A stretch of 64,000 nucleotides of DNA, from assembly GCF_902459685.1 (NCBI RefSeq), contig NZ_CABPSF010000002.1, forward strand, positions 496,001 through 560,000, given 5' to 3'. This DNA comes from Pandoraea iniqua (GTDB lineage Bacteria; Pseudomonadota; Gammaproteobacteria; Burkholderiales; Burkholderiaceae). The notes under the pieces were generated by a model. It did no database searches. It was not told the DNA's origin and saw nothing but the letters and a program-made list of their open reading frames with translations. Position numbers and translations under genes: made by a program. Positions 1 through 8,805 of the stretch are shown in pieces; position 1 is the stretch's first letter; every line of letters starts with the position of its first letter.

Positions 1-115
1 TGACGATGACGACGGCGAAGATCAGGCCGGCGTTCGTACGAGTGGGAGCGCCGTGACTGCCACGGACATCGCGTCGTTGCGAGGCAAGACGTTGCAGGGC
101 GGCAGGCAGATTCAC
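1..115 (-). CDS. N-terminal fragment of an unidentified, probably membrane, protein
   Basis: An open frame on the minus strand runs off the left edge. Reading from a GTG at 115 it begins M-N-L-P-A-A-L-Q-R-L and, after a polar stretch of about 28 residues, enters a hydrophobic run (AGLIFAVVIV) that looks like the start of a membrane segment. A GGAG lies 9 bases before the GTG. A second in-frame GTG at 172 is an alternative start. Only about 38 residues are visible, so the function cannot be named. It would be transcribed away from hpnC in the same direction, 160 bp downstream of the hpnC stop. Confidence 0.35.
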   Translation of the reverse strand, partial: MNLPAALQRLASQRRDVRGSHGAPTRTNAGLIFAVVIV

Positions 116-278
116 GGCGCGCGGCTCCGAAGCTCCAGAACGTGAGAGGAGGGCGCGTCGTCCCTTGAGCACGGCGCGTCAATGCATCACGTTAGGGCAA
201 GCGTGGCCGCAGGAGAAGCGCCAGCAGCGCGCGGATCGATGGTGCCACTGCCACAGACCGTGGCAGGGCCGGACGGGA

Positions 279-1145
279 TCAGGCTGTTGCGAGTGCCTTG
301 GGCGGGCGGCCGCTCAGCTTCATGCACAGGCCGCGCAGGAACACGCGCACGCCGTCGCCCTTGCCCAACTGCGGACGGTGACGGAAGACGTCGTAATCGG
401 CGGCTTCGATCATGTCGAGAATGCGCAGGCCGCCATGAACCACACAGCAAAGCTCCAGTCCGAAGCGCCCCGGCACACGGTTGGCGAGCGGCGCACCGCG
501 CAGCATCATGCGGCGGGCAAAATCCACTTCGTAGCGCATCAGCGCGCGCCAGCGATCGTCGAGCGTCTTCGCGTCGATATCGGCGTCGGTGACACCGAAA
601 CGCGCCATGTCGTCCTGCGGCAGATAGACGCGCGCCTTGCGCCAGTCAACTTCGACATCCTGCCAGAAGTTGATCAGTTGCAGCGCCGAGCAGATGTCGT
701 CGGAGCAGGCGATGTTCTCGGGTGTGTCGAGCTTGAACAGGCCGAGCATGATGCGCCCGACCGGGTCGGCAGAGCGGCGCGTGTAGTCGCGCAGGTCGGC
801 AAAGGTGGCGTAGCGCTTGACCTCGATATCCTGATCGAAGGCCGAGAGCAGGTCGGAGAACGGCTGCACCGAGAGCTTGTGCTCGGCGATCACGCGCGCG
901 AGCGCGGCGAACAGCGGCTGGTCGGGCGAAGTGGGCACCCCGGCGGCGATCTTGTCGAGTTCAGCCTGATAGGCGGCCAGCCCGGCGTGACGCTCGGCGT
1001 TGGTCGCGTCGCCCTCGTCGGCGATGTCGTCGGCAGTCCGGGCAAAGTTGTAGATCACGCCCACCGGCGCGCGCATTTCGCGCGGCAGCAGGACACTGGC
1101 TACGGGGAAGTTTTCGTAATGCTCGATCTTGGCGTCGGAAGTCAT
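279..1145 (-). CDS. hpnC: squalene synthase HpnC (hydroxysqualene synthase)
   Basis: A 288-aa trans-isoprenyl diphosphate synthase of the squalene/phytoene synthase fold. In the three-enzyme HpnCDE route HpnC converts presqualene diphosphate to hydroxysqualene (family knowledge). The first Asp-rich motif is visible as TADDIADE near residue 50 and the second region as FWQDVEVDW. The open frame extends upstream to 1295, but those 50 residues lack family character, and the ATG at 1145 (MTSDAKIEHYENF) gives the usual length. It is transcribed divergently from hpnD, its partner enzyme, across a 350-bp gap. Confidence is high because hpnD, hpnE and shc lie alongside. Confidence 0.93.
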   Translation of the reverse strand: MTSDAKIEHYENFPVASVLLPREMRAPVGVIYNFARTADDIADEGDATNAERHAGLAAYQAELDKIAAGVPTSPDQPLFAALARVIAEHKLSVQPFSDLLSAFDQDIEVKRYATFADLRDYTRRSADPVGRIMLGLFKLDTPENIACSDDICSALQLINFWQDVEVDWRKARVYLPQDDMARFGVTDADIDAKTLDDRWRALMRYEVDFARRMMLRGAPLANRVPGRFGLELCCVVHGGLRILDMIEAADYDVFRHRPQLGKGDGVRVFLRGLCMKLSGRPPKALATA

Positions 1146-1495
1146 CGGGCTGGTGAGGCAATTCAATTGGGGCAAATCGAGGGGTGTCCGCCAGAGGAAG
1201 ACCGCCGCCGCAATAGTTGCGATTGTTGCGAATACTGGGATAACGATTGTGCCGGACCGGCCACCGTTCGGCCAGCGGCGCGCCAACTGACGCAATTGTC
1301 AAAAAACGTCGGGAAATCAGGGCTGTGGGGCGATTTTCACCCATCGGGCCTCCCCCGAACGCCCCGAGATTCTATGCTATCGTTCCCAATCCTGGCGGGA
1401 AAGTCACGCCAATCCCCGGTATACTTCCGGGTTTGCAAGAATCCCCTGGGTTTTTCAGTGGTGTCACCCTGTTCCCCTGCACGACGAGGAGCCTC
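1146..1495. promoter_or_regulatory. hpnC-hpnD divergent intergenic region
   Basis: This 350-bp gap separates the divergent starts of hpnC and hpnD and must hold the promoters for both. A TATACT hexamer at 1420-1425 has a good -10 shape for hpnD, but I see no matching -35 box. A GAGGA at 1486-1490 is the hpnD ribosome binding site. Open frames that cross the region look like shadows. No clear operator was found. Confidence 0.4.
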
Positions 1496-2344
1496 GTGAG
1501 CGTCGCCGAACCGATCGAAATTTCGCCTGAGCAAAGCAGCGCACGTGTGGCGTCCGGCAGCAGCTTCTATGCTGCGATGCGTATTTTGCCGCCCGCACAG
1601 CGCGAAGGCATGTTCGAGATTTATGCCTTTTGCCGCGCCGTAGACGACATTGCCGACGACGGCGAAGACACGTCGGCGAGCCGCATGGCGCGTCTGGCGG
1701 TCTGGCGCCGCGATCTGGCCGACCTTTACGAAGGTCGTCCCGCGCCGTCGCTCGCCAATCTGGCACGTGTGGTCAAGCAATTCGACCTGAAGCACGACGA
1801 TTTTCTGGCTGTCATCGACGGCATGGAAATGGACGCGTGCGGTCCCATCGTGGCGCCTGATCTGCCGACCCTCGATCTCTATTGCGATCGCGTGGCGAGT
1901 GCCGTCGGCCGTCTGTCGGTCAAGGTGTTCGGTATGCCCGAGCAGGAAGGGATCGATCTGTCGTACCACCTCGGCCGCGCCCTGCAACTGACGAATATCC
2001 TGCGCGATATCGACGAAGACGCCGCCATCGGCCGCGTCTATCTGCCGCGCGAGACGCTGGCAGAGGCCGGTATCGTCAACGCTACGCCTGGGATGATGGC
2101 CGACGCCCGGCTCGACCGGGCTTGTGCGCCGCTCGTGGCGCAGGCGCATGAACATTACGCGAAGGCGCGCGCGATCATGGCGCGCCACCCGCGCCGTGTG
2201 GTTATCGCCCCGGCGGTGATGGCCAAGGCCTATGGCGCGATTCTCGACAAACTGATTGCGCGCGGCTTTGCCGCGCCGCGTGAGCGCGTGCGTGTGCCGC
2301 GCTGGCGTTTGATTCTGATGCTGCTGCGGCAGATGGTCTTCTGA
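1496..2344 (+). CDS. hpnD: presqualene diphosphate synthase HpnD
   Basis: A 282-aa squalene/phytoene-synthase-fold enzyme. The family condenses two farnesyl diphosphates to presqualene diphosphate, the first committed step of HpnCDE squalene synthesis. Both Asp-rich substrate motifs are present: AVDDIADD near residue 45 and LRDIDEDA near residue 170, the latter followed by GRVYLPRE. The GTG at 1496 is chosen because a GAGGA sits 5 bases upstream and the longer upstream frame adds no family-like sequence. The stop codon overlaps the hpnE start by one base (TGATG), which suggests translational coupling. Confidence 0.94.
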   Translation: MSVAEPIEISPEQSSARVASGSSFYAAMRILPPAQREGMFEIYAFCRAVDDIADDGEDTSASRMARLAVWRRDLADLYEGRPAPSLANLARVVKQFDLKHDDFLAVIDGMEMDACGPIVAPDLPTLDLYCDRVASAVGRLSVKVFGMPEQEGIDLSYHLGRALQLTNILRDIDEDAAIGRVYLPRETLAEAGIVNATPGMMADARLDRACAPLVAQAHEHYAKARAIMARHPRRVVIAPAVMAKAYGAILDKLIARGFAAPRERVRVPRWRLILMLLRQMVF

Positions 2345-3597
2345 TGGCGGGCAAGGTTCATGTCATCGGCGCCGGCCTCGCAGGTCTGGCCGCCGCGGTA
2401 AGACTTGCCACGCGCGGCGTGCCGGTCGTGCTGCACGAAGCCGCACCGCAGGCGGGCGGACGTTGCCGGTCGTACTTCGATCGCACGCTGAACGCCGTGA
2501 TCGATAACGGCAACCATCTGGTGCTCTCGGGCAATACGACCATGCGTGAGTTTACCCGCACGATCGGCTCGGAGCACACGCTGACCGGCCCGGGCCGCGC
2601 CGAATTCGCCTTTGTCGATCTCGACAGCGACGAGCGCTGGACCGTGCGCCTCTCGGAAGGCCGCCTGCCGTGGTGGATCTTCGACAAGAGCGCGCGCGTG
2701 CCGGGCACGAAGTGGTCGGATTATCTGTCGCTCGCGCCGCTGCTGCGCGCCGGCCCCGACGCGACGATGACCGACGCGATGAATTGCCCGCCGGCGCTGT
2801 ACAAGCGGCTGATTCATCCGCTGTTTCTGGCCGTGCTCAACGCCGATCCGGCGGAAGGCTCGGCGCAGATGGCCGCGGCCGTCATTCGCGAAACGCTCGC
2901 GGCGGGCGGCAAAGCCTGCCATCCGTTGATTGCGAGCGATGGGCTCGACGTGTCGTTCGTCAACCCGGCGCTGGCGTATCTCGAAGCGAAGGGCGCGCAG
3001 GTCATGATGCAACACCGCGTGCGTGCGCTGGCCTACTCGGCCGACGGCAGCCGTGTCGAGTCGATCGACTTCGGCGACGGTCCGGAAATGCTCGGTGCGG
3101 ACGATGCTGTCGTGCTGGCTGTGCCGCCGAACGTAGCGGCCTCGCTGGTGCCTGAGCTGACGACGCCGGACGAGTACCGCGCCATCGTCAACGCGCATTT
3201 TCAGGTGCCGCCCCCGCCGGGCTGCCCGCCGATGATCGGTGTGGTGAACGGCGTGAGCGACTGGATTTTCGCGTTCGAAGACCGCTTGTCGGTGACGATC
3301 AGCGGCGCCGACCATCTGCTCGATGAGTCGCGCGAGTCGCTCGCGCTGCGCATTTGGGAAGAGGTGGCGAAGGCGTGTCAGGTGCCGTCCACGCCGATGC
3401 CGGTGTGGCAACTGGTGCGCGAAAAGCGCGCCACGTTTGCGGCAACGCCGGCGCAGGACAAACGCCGCCCTGCGGCGAAGACGCGCTGGCGCAATCTCTT
3501 GCTCGCCGGCGACTGGACGGCCACCGGCCTGCCAGCGACCATCGAGGGCGCGTTGCGAAGCGGCAACCGCGCCGCCGATTTACTGAGCCCGGCCTGA
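2344..3597 (+). CDS. hpnE: hydroxysqualene dehydroxylase HpnE
   Basis: A 417-aa FAD-dependent amine-oxidase/phytoene-desaturase-type protein that reduces hydroxysqualene to squalene in the HpnCDE pathway. The dinucleotide-binding motif GAGLAGLAAA starts at about residue 9, followed by an acidic residue and GGRCRS, the usual FAD-contact region. A second FAD-binding signature near the C-terminus reads LLAGDWTATGLPATIEGA, as in carotenoid desaturases. Length is normal. It overlaps hpnD by one base, and shc follows 28 bp later, so hpnD-hpnE-shc-hpnG read as one plus-strand operon. Confidence 0.93.
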   Translation: MAGKVHVIGAGLAGLAAAVRLATRGVPVVLHEAAPQAGGRCRSYFDRTLNAVIDNGNHLVLSGNTTMREFTRTIGSEHTLTGPGRAEFAFVDLDSDERWTVRLSEGRLPWWIFDKSARVPGTKWSDYLSLAPLLRAGPDATMTDAMNCPPALYKRLIHPLFLAVLNADPAEGSAQMAAAVIRETLAAGGKACHPLIASDGLDVSFVNPALAYLEAKGAQVMMQHRVRALAYSADGSRVESIDFGDGPEMLGADDAVVLAVPPNVAASLVPELTTPDEYRAIVNAHFQVPPPPGCPPMIGVVNGVSDWIFAFEDRLSVTISGADHLLDESRESLALRIWEEVAKACQVPSTPMPVWQLVREKRATFAATPAQDKRRPAAKTRWRNLLLAGDWTATGLPATIEGALRSGNRAADLLSPA

Positions 3598-3625
3598 TAC
3601 GGCCGGTTGAAAAGGCAAGACTGTC

Positions 3626-5707
3626 ATGGATACGATTCGCGACGCTTCCGAGAAGGAAGCTCGACGCACGGCCACTGCTACCGCAGTGGACCTCAAACTG
3701 CATACCGAACTTGCCCAGAAGGTGAGCACGGCAATGGCGACGCAAACGCTCGAGACGGGTATCGATCGCTCGATCACGGCCCTGCTCGATCTGCAACAGG
3801 ACAACGGCCACTGGCTGTTCGAACTCGAAGCCGATTCGACGATTCCGGCCGAGTACGTGCTGCTGCGCCACCATCTGGGCGAGAAGGTCGACGCCGAACT
3901 CGAAGCCAAGATCGCCGTCTATCTGCGCCGTATTCAGGGCGAGCATGGCGGCTGGCCGCTGTTCCATCAGGGCAAGTTCGACATGAGCGCGAGCGTGAAG
4001 GCGTACTTCGCGCTCAAGATGATCGGTGACCCGATCGACGCGCCGCACATGGTGCGCGCACGTGAGGCCATCATTTCGCGCGGCGGTGCGCAGAATTCGA
4101 ACGTGTTCACGCGCATTCTGCTGGCGTTGTATGGCGTGCTCGAATGGAAGGCAGTGCCGATGATGCCGGTCGAGATCATGCTGCTGCCGAAGTGGTTCCC
4201 GTTCCATCTCTCGAAGGTGTCGTACTGGGCGCGCACGGTGATCGTGCCGCTGCTCGTGTTGCAGGCCAAGCGCCCGCTCGCGCGTAACCCCAAGGGTGTG
4301 GGCATCGATGAGCTCTTCATCGGCAGCCCCAAGGATGTGGGCCCGCCCAAGCGCGCGCCGCATCAGAGCCGTTTCTGGTTCACGTTCTTCTCGGGCGTCG
4401 ATCATGTGCTGCGTGCGCTCGATCCGTACTTCCCGAAGTCGCTGCGCAAGAAGTCGATCAAGCGCGCGGTCGAGTTTGTGGAAGAGCGTCTGAACGGCGA
4501 AGACGGCCTCGGCGCGATTTATCCGGCAATGGCCAACTCGGTCATGATGTATGACGTGCTCGGGTATCCGGAAGATCATCCGAGCCGCGCGATTGCCCGC
4601 AAGTCGGTCGAGAAGCTGGTGACGCCGGCCGATGACGAAACGTATGTGCAGCCGTGTCTGTCGCCGGTGTGGGATACGGCGCTCTCGGCGCATGCGCTGC
4701 TGGAGACGGGCGATAAGCGCGCCATCGAGCAAGCAGGCAAGGGGCTTGAGTGGCTGATCCCGTTGCAGATTCTCGACGTTCGCGGCGACTGGATTTCGCG
4801 CCGTCCGAACGTGCGTCCGGGCGGCTGGGCGTTCCAGTTCGCCAACCCGCATTACCCCGACGTGGACGACACGGCAGTGGTGGCGATGGCGATGGACCGC
4901 TACGAAAAGCTCGCGGGCAAGTTCGAGAGTGCCAAGGTCGATCAGGCGGACCCGAAGTCGCAGGCGATGCGTTACGCAATCGATCGCGGCACGGAGTGGG
5001 TCATCGGCATGCAGAGCAGCAACGGTGGCTGGGGCGCATTCGAGCCCGAAAACACGCACCTGTATCTGAACAACATTCCGTTCTCCGATCACGGGGCGTT
5101 GCTTGATCCGCCGACGGTCGATGTGTCCGCGCGTTGCCTGTCGATGCTGGCGCAATTGCCGACGTCGCCGGAACGCAAGGCTTCCGCCGATCTGGCGCTC
5201 AAGTACATCCTTGATGATCAGGAACCTGACGGTAGCTGGTACGGCCGCTGGGGCATGAATTTCGTGTACGGCACGTGGTCGGCCATGTGCGGTCTGCAAG
5301 CGGCGGGCATGCAACCGGAGCATCCGGTCATGGCGCGCGCAGCAAAGTGGCTGCTCTCGATCCAGAACGCCGACGGCGGCTGGGGTGAGGATGGCGACAG
5401 CTACAAGCTCGAATACAAGGGTTATGAGGCGGCACCGAGCACGTCGTCGCAAACGGCATGGGCACTGCTCGGCCTGATGGCGGCAGGCAAGGCCGACGAC
5501 CCGGCGGTCAAGCGCGGCGTCGACTATCTGCTGAACACGCAGAACGATGAAGGGCTGTGGGACGAGGAGCTGTACACGGCGACGGGTTTCCCGCGCGTGT
5601 TCTACCTGCGTTATCACGGCTATCGCAAGTTCTTCCCGCTGTGGGCGCTGGCACGCTATCGCAATCTGACCGTGCGCAACGATTGCCCGGTGCCCTGCGG
5701 CATGTAA
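3626..5707 (+). CDS. shc: squalene-hopene cyclase
   Basis: A 693-aa class II triterpene cyclase (also named HpnF) that folds and cyclises squalene to hopene/hopanol at the membrane surface. The catalytic DxDD motif is intact as DVDD at residues 412-415. Several QW repeats are visible, such as QDNGHW near residue 52 and QNADGGW and QNDEGLW in the C-terminal third. The usual family length is 630-700 aa. The N-terminal 35 residues are variable, so an internal start (for example MATQTLETG) cannot be excluded; the ATG at 3626 has only a weak ribosome binding site. Confidence 0.96.
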   Translation: MDTIRDASEKEARRTATATAVDLKLHTELAQKVSTAMATQTLETGIDRSITALLDLQQDNGHWLFELEADSTIPAEYVLLRHHLGEKVDAELEAKIAVYLRRIQGEHGGWPLFHQGKFDMSASVKAYFALKMIGDPIDAPHMVRAREAIISRGGAQNSNVFTRILLALYGVLEWKAVPMMPVEIMLLPKWFPFHLSKVSYWARTVIVPLLVLQAKRPLARNPKGVGIDELFIGSPKDVGPPKRAPHQSRFWFTFFSGVDHVLRALDPYFPKSLRKKSIKRAVEFVEERLNGEDGLGAIYPAMANSVMMYDVLGYPEDHPSRAIARKSVEKLVTPADDETYVQPCLSPVWDTALSAHALLETGDKRAIEQAGKGLEWLIPLQILDVRGDWISRRPNVRPGGWAFQFANPHYPDVDDTAVVAMAMDRYEKLAGKFESAKVDQADPKSQAMRYAIDRGTEWVIGMQSSNGGWGAFEPENTHLYLNNIPFSDHGALLDPPTVDVSARCLSMLAQLPTSPERKASADLALKYILDDQEPDGSWYGRWGMNFVYGTWSAMCGLQAAGMQPEHPVMARAAKWLLSIQNADGGWGEDGDSYKLEYKGYEAAPSTSSQTAWALLGLMAAGKADDPAVKRGVDYLLNTQNDEGLWDEELYTATGFPRVFYLRYHGYRKFFPLWALARYRNLTVRNDCPVPCGM

Positions 5708-5710
5708 TAT

Positions 5711-5765
5711 CGATGCGCGCAATGCGCATCGCGCGCCCCGGTGGCAGAGGTTTGTCTCCGGGGCG
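5711..5765. other. two consecutive hairpins between shc and hpnG
   Basis: Immediately after the shc stop, CGATGCGC and GCGCATCG (5711-5718 and 5724-5731) form a tight stem. CGCCCCGG and CCGGGGCG (5734-5741 and 5758-5765) form a second stem followed by a short T-containing stretch. The T run is poor for a terminator, so these may act as mRNA-processing or attenuation structures within the operon. Confidence 0.4.
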
Positions 5766-5804
5766 GTTTCTTCGTAATTCCCTCGGTTTTCTCAAGGCAG
5801 GCTA

Positions 5805-6527
5805 ATGAGCGCAAAGAGCGCAACGGCGAGTCCCACGACTTCGCCCATCATCGTGGTGACCGGCATGCCCTTCGAAGCCCGCATTGCGCGCGGCAATGGT
5901 GTGCGCGTGGTTTGCGCGCAGAACAATACGCTGGCTGAAGAACTGGAAGCCGCGATTGCGCAGGGCGCACGCGGGTTGGTGAGCTTCGGGACGGCGGGTG
6001 GTCTGGTGCCGGGGGTGAAAGCGGGGCAGTGGATCATCGCGCACAAGGTGCTCGATATGCCCGACAACGCGCGCGAATACGTGTCGTCGATTGTGTGGGC
6101 CGACGCACTGCGCCGAGCCTTGCCGGCGGCGCTACGGGCCGATCTGGCGGGCGTGACGGCACCAGTGGTGACGGCTGACGACAAGGCGGCGCTGTGTCGC
6201 GAGAGCGGGGCCGCGGCGGCCGATATGGAGTCGCATATCGTCGCCCGTGTGGCGGCGGCGCATGGGCTGCCGTTCGTGGTGGCACGCGTGGTCATCGATC
6301 CGGCAGAACGCTCGCTGCCGCCTGCGGCGCTCGCCGGCATGCGTGCCGATGGTTCGGTCAACCTTCTCGGCGTGTTGTGCTCACTGGCCAAGCATCCGCT
6401 GCAACTGCCGGCGCTGATTCGTGTGGGGAAGGATGCGAGCCGCGCGAAGGAGGCAATGCGCTACGGCCGTCAGGCGATCACGCTGCGGCTCGGCGACGGA
6501 TTTGGCGCGGAAGCCGCGGAGATCTGA
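5805..6527 (+). CDS. hpnG: hopanoid-associated phosphorylase HpnG
   Basis: A 240-aa protein of the nucleoside-phosphorylase superfamily. HpnG removes adenine from adenosylhopane on the way to ribosylhopane and bacteriohopanetetrol (established for the family). Visible features include the GLVSFGTAGGL loop near residue 55, typical of phosphate binding, and the substrate-site segment AADMESHIVARVA near residue 140. It lies 97 bp after shc in the same direction and ends at a strong bidirectional terminator. Its partner HpnH is encoded on the opposite strand nearby. Confidence 0.9.
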   Translation: MSAKSATASPTTSPIIVVTGMPFEARIARGNGVRVVCAQNNTLAEELEAAIAQGARGLVSFGTAGGLVPGVKAGQWIIAHKVLDMPDNAREYVSSIVWADALRRALPAALRADLAGVTAPVVTADDKAALCRESGAAAADMESHIVARVAAAHGLPFVVARVVIDPAERSLPPAALAGMRADGSVNLLGVLCSLAKHPLQLPALIRVGKDASRAKEAMRYGRQAITLRLGDGFGAEAAEI

Positions 6528-6544
6528 AGGCGTCGAGTTTCAAC

Positions 6545-6582
6545 AAAAAAGCCAGTTTGCGTTGTCGGCAAACTGGCTTTTT
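6545..6582. terminator. bidirectional intrinsic terminator between hpnG and hpnB
   Basis: GCCAGTTTGC at 6551-6560 pairs perfectly with GCAAACTGGC at 6568-6577. A run of A precedes the stem and a run of T follows, so it can stop transcription from both convergent operons. Confidence 0.85.
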
Positions 6583-6610
6583 CTATGGGGCAGCGCGCTT
6601 CGACGCAGCG

Positions 6611-7813
6611 TTATACGTCCGAAGACTGTTGCCCGCGTGCTTGCGCGCGTCCTTTCCACATGCCACCACGACCGCGCCAGTGTTGTAACGCTGAGTCGAA
6701 CGTAAAGACGGTGTAGAGCGCAGCCACCAGTGGCAGCATCGGGCCGAAGCTCGTCGGCTGGCGGTAGAAGCGCAGCATCGGGACATACGAGATCGTCATC
6801 GCCACCCACGCGAAGAACCCCAGCCATTGCGCAATGCCGGACCCGAAGATCGTCAGGGCAGGCGGCACGATGAACGTGAGCAGCAGCGACACGATCGTGC
6901 CCGCCAGCAGCACCGGCGAATACTGCAACTGCGCGTAGGCCGTGCGCGAGACCATCTTGCGAATCTCGCCGAGGTTGTCGTACGGGCGCACGCTCATCGC
7001 GCGCTCGGTGAGTCCCAGCCAGATCGAACCTTGCTTCTTGAGCAGGCGCCCCATGGCACAGTCGTCGATGATCTCGTCGCGAATGGCTTCAATGCCGCCA
7101 CCTGCTTCGAGCGACCGGCGATGGATCAGCATGCATCCCCCGGCGGCTGCCGCCATGCGCTTCTTCGGATCGTTGACCCAAGCAAACGGGTAGAGCATCT
7201 GGAAGAACAGCACGAAGGCGGGAATCAGCGTGCGCTCGAACCACGCCGTGCAGCGCAGCTTCGCCATGAGCGAGACGAGTACGCGATTGTCGCCGGTGGC
7301 GCGGGTCACGAGGTGACGCACGTTGTCGGGCGTGTGAGCGATGTCGGCGTCGGTGTGCAGCAGGTACTCGGGCGCAACGCCGTTGTCGTTGGTCGCCGGA
7401 TCGCTGGCGAACGCCACGCCTTGACGCACGGCCCACATCTTGCCGGTCCAGCCGCCGGGCAGCGGCTGACCGCTCAGGACGTCCACGCGTCGCGTGAGCC
7501 CGTCGGCCGCCGCACGAGCCGCTGCCTGACGCGCCAGATCGGCGGTGCCGTCGTTGCTCTGATCGTCGACGACAACAATGCGCAAGCGCCCCGCATAGTC
7601 TTGGCGGCAGAGCGATTCGACGACCTGACCGATCGACTCGGCCTCGTTGCGCGCCGGGATGATCACTGCCACCGTGGGCCACACATCAGGCACAGGCAGT
7701 CGATCTTCGTCGAGATCATCGCGTTCGCGCGCGCGCCAGAAGCCGCCCTGCGAAATCAGCAGATAGATCCAGATGGCCAGCGAGAGCGCGGCGATCCAGC
7801 CCAAAACAGTCAT
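6611..7813 (-). CDS. hpnB: hopanoid-associated glycosyltransferase HpnB
   Basis: A 400-aa family-2 (GT-A) glycosyltransferase anchored by an N-terminal membrane segment (residues about 3-20) and several C-terminal hydrophobic segments. The nucleotide-sugar region reads VIIPARNEAESI followed by VVDDQSNDGT, and a DADIAH metal-binding motif follows. The family is named for its place in hopanoid loci; its exact acceptor is not established here. Its ATG overlaps the hpnA stop by 4 bp (ATGA), so the two are translationally coupled. It is the last gene of the minus-strand ispH-hpnH-hpnA-hpnB set. Confidence 0.87.
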   Translation of the reverse strand: MTVLGWIAALSLAIWIYLLISQGGFWRARERDDLDEDRLPVPDVWPTVAVIIPARNEAESIGQVVESLCRQDYAGRLRIVVVDDQSNDGTADLARQAAARAAADGLTRRVDVLSGQPLPGGWTGKMWAVRQGVAFASDPATNDNGVAPEYLLHTDADIAHTPDNVRHLVTRATGDNRVLVSLMAKLRCTAWFERTLIPAFVLFFQMLYPFAWVNDPKKRMAAAAGGCMLIHRRSLEAGGGIEAIRDEIIDDCAMGRLLKKQGSIWLGLTERAMSVRPYDNLGEIRKMVSRTAYAQLQYSPVLLAGTIVSLLLTFIVPPALTIFGSGIAQWLGFFAWVAMTISYVPMLRFYRQPTSFGPMLPLVAALYTVFTFDSALQHWRGRGGMWKGRAQARGQQSSDV

Positions 7814-8805
7814 GACAAATATCCGGCGGTGCGAAACCAGGCGAGCGCGTCGCGCAGGCCATCGAGGTAAGGGCGGGCGGTGTAGCCCAGTTCGCGCTTG
7901 GCCTTCTCCGACGAGAAGAACATGTGATAGCGCGACATCTTCAGGCCGTCGACCGTGACGAACGGTTCTTTGCCGGTGAAGCGCGCCACACCTTGTGCGG
8001 CCATCGCGAGCGGGTAGAGCGGCCAGCGCGGCAGTGCCACGGTCGGCGCCTTGCGGCCCACGAGGCCGGCAATGGCGGCAAGCATCTCGCGCAGCAGCAC
8101 GTCGTCGCCGCCCAGAATGTAGCGCTCGCCGATGCGGCCACGCTCCAGCGCCAGCAGGTGGCCCTCGGCGCAGTCGTCGACATGCACGAGGTTGAGCCCC
8201 GTATCGACAAAGGCCGGAATCTTGCCCTGTGCCGCTTCGACGATGATGCGCCCGGTCGGCGTGGGTTTGATGTCGCGCGGCCCGATGGGCGTGGACGGAT
8301 TGACGATCACGGCGGGCAGGCCGTCGTTGGCGATCATGCGCTCGACCAGACGCTCGGCCGCGACCTTGCTGCGCTTGTACACGCCAATGGTCGTGGCTTC
8401 GTCGTTCGGGGAGGTTTCATCGACCGGACCGGTCGCGCCTTGCACGCGCAACGTGGCAACGCTGCTCGTGTACACCACACGCCCGACACCTGCACGCAGC
8501 GCGGCTTCCATCACCGTGCGCGTGCCGTCGATATTGGCTCGCATGATGTCGTTGGGATCTTTCGCCCAGAGGCGGTAGTCGGCCGCAACGTGGAGCAGGG
8601 CGTCCACGCCGGCGAGCGCGCGCTGCATCGAGGCCGCATCGCGCATGTCGCCTTCGACGACTTCAACGGGCAGGTCGGCGAGGTTCGCGCGCGGGCTGGT
8701 GCCACGCACCAGCAGGCGAACCTCGTGACCGCGCGCGAGCGCCGTGCGTGCTACCGCAGAACCGACGAACCCGGAGGCGCCGGTGACCAGCACACGCGAC
8801 GGCAT
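7810..8805 (-). CDS. hpnA: hopanoid-associated sugar epimerase/dehydratase HpnA
   Basis: A 331-aa extended short-chain dehydrogenase. The N-terminus has the NAD(P)-binding motif TGASGFVG, and the catalytic region reads YTSSVATLR with a YKRSK about 35 residues later. HpnA proteins are assigned to hopanoid side-chain sugar chemistry, although the reaction is not firmly known. The ATG at 8805 directly abuts the hpnH stop at 8806, and the 3' end overlaps hpnB by 4 bp, so it is part of a compact operon. Confidence 0.87.
   Translation of the reverse strand: MPSRVLVTGASGFVGSAVARTALARGHEVRLLVRGTSPRANLADLPVEVVEGDMRDAASMQRALAGVDALLHVAADYRLWAKDPNDIMRANIDGTRTVMEAALRAGVGRVVYTSSVATLRVQGATGPVDETSPNDEATTIGVYKRSKVAAERLVERMIANDGLPAVIVNPSTPIGPRDIKPTPTGRIIVEAAQGKIPAFVDTGLNLVHVDDCAEGHLLALERGRIGERYILGGDDVLLREMLAAIAGLVGRKAPTVALPRWPLYPLAMAAQGVARFTGKEPFVTVDGLKMSRYHMFFSSEKAKRELGYTARPYLDGLRDALAWFRTAGYLS

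Noticed and set aside
165-1499. A 444-codon open frame on the plus strand over hpnC
   Set aside because: hpnC on the minus strand carries conserved Asp-rich motifs; the plus frame has shadow-like composition.
3299-5722. An 807-codon open frame on the minus strand
   Set aside because: It is antisense to squalene-hopene cyclase, which has intact catalytic motifs; the antisense frame has none.
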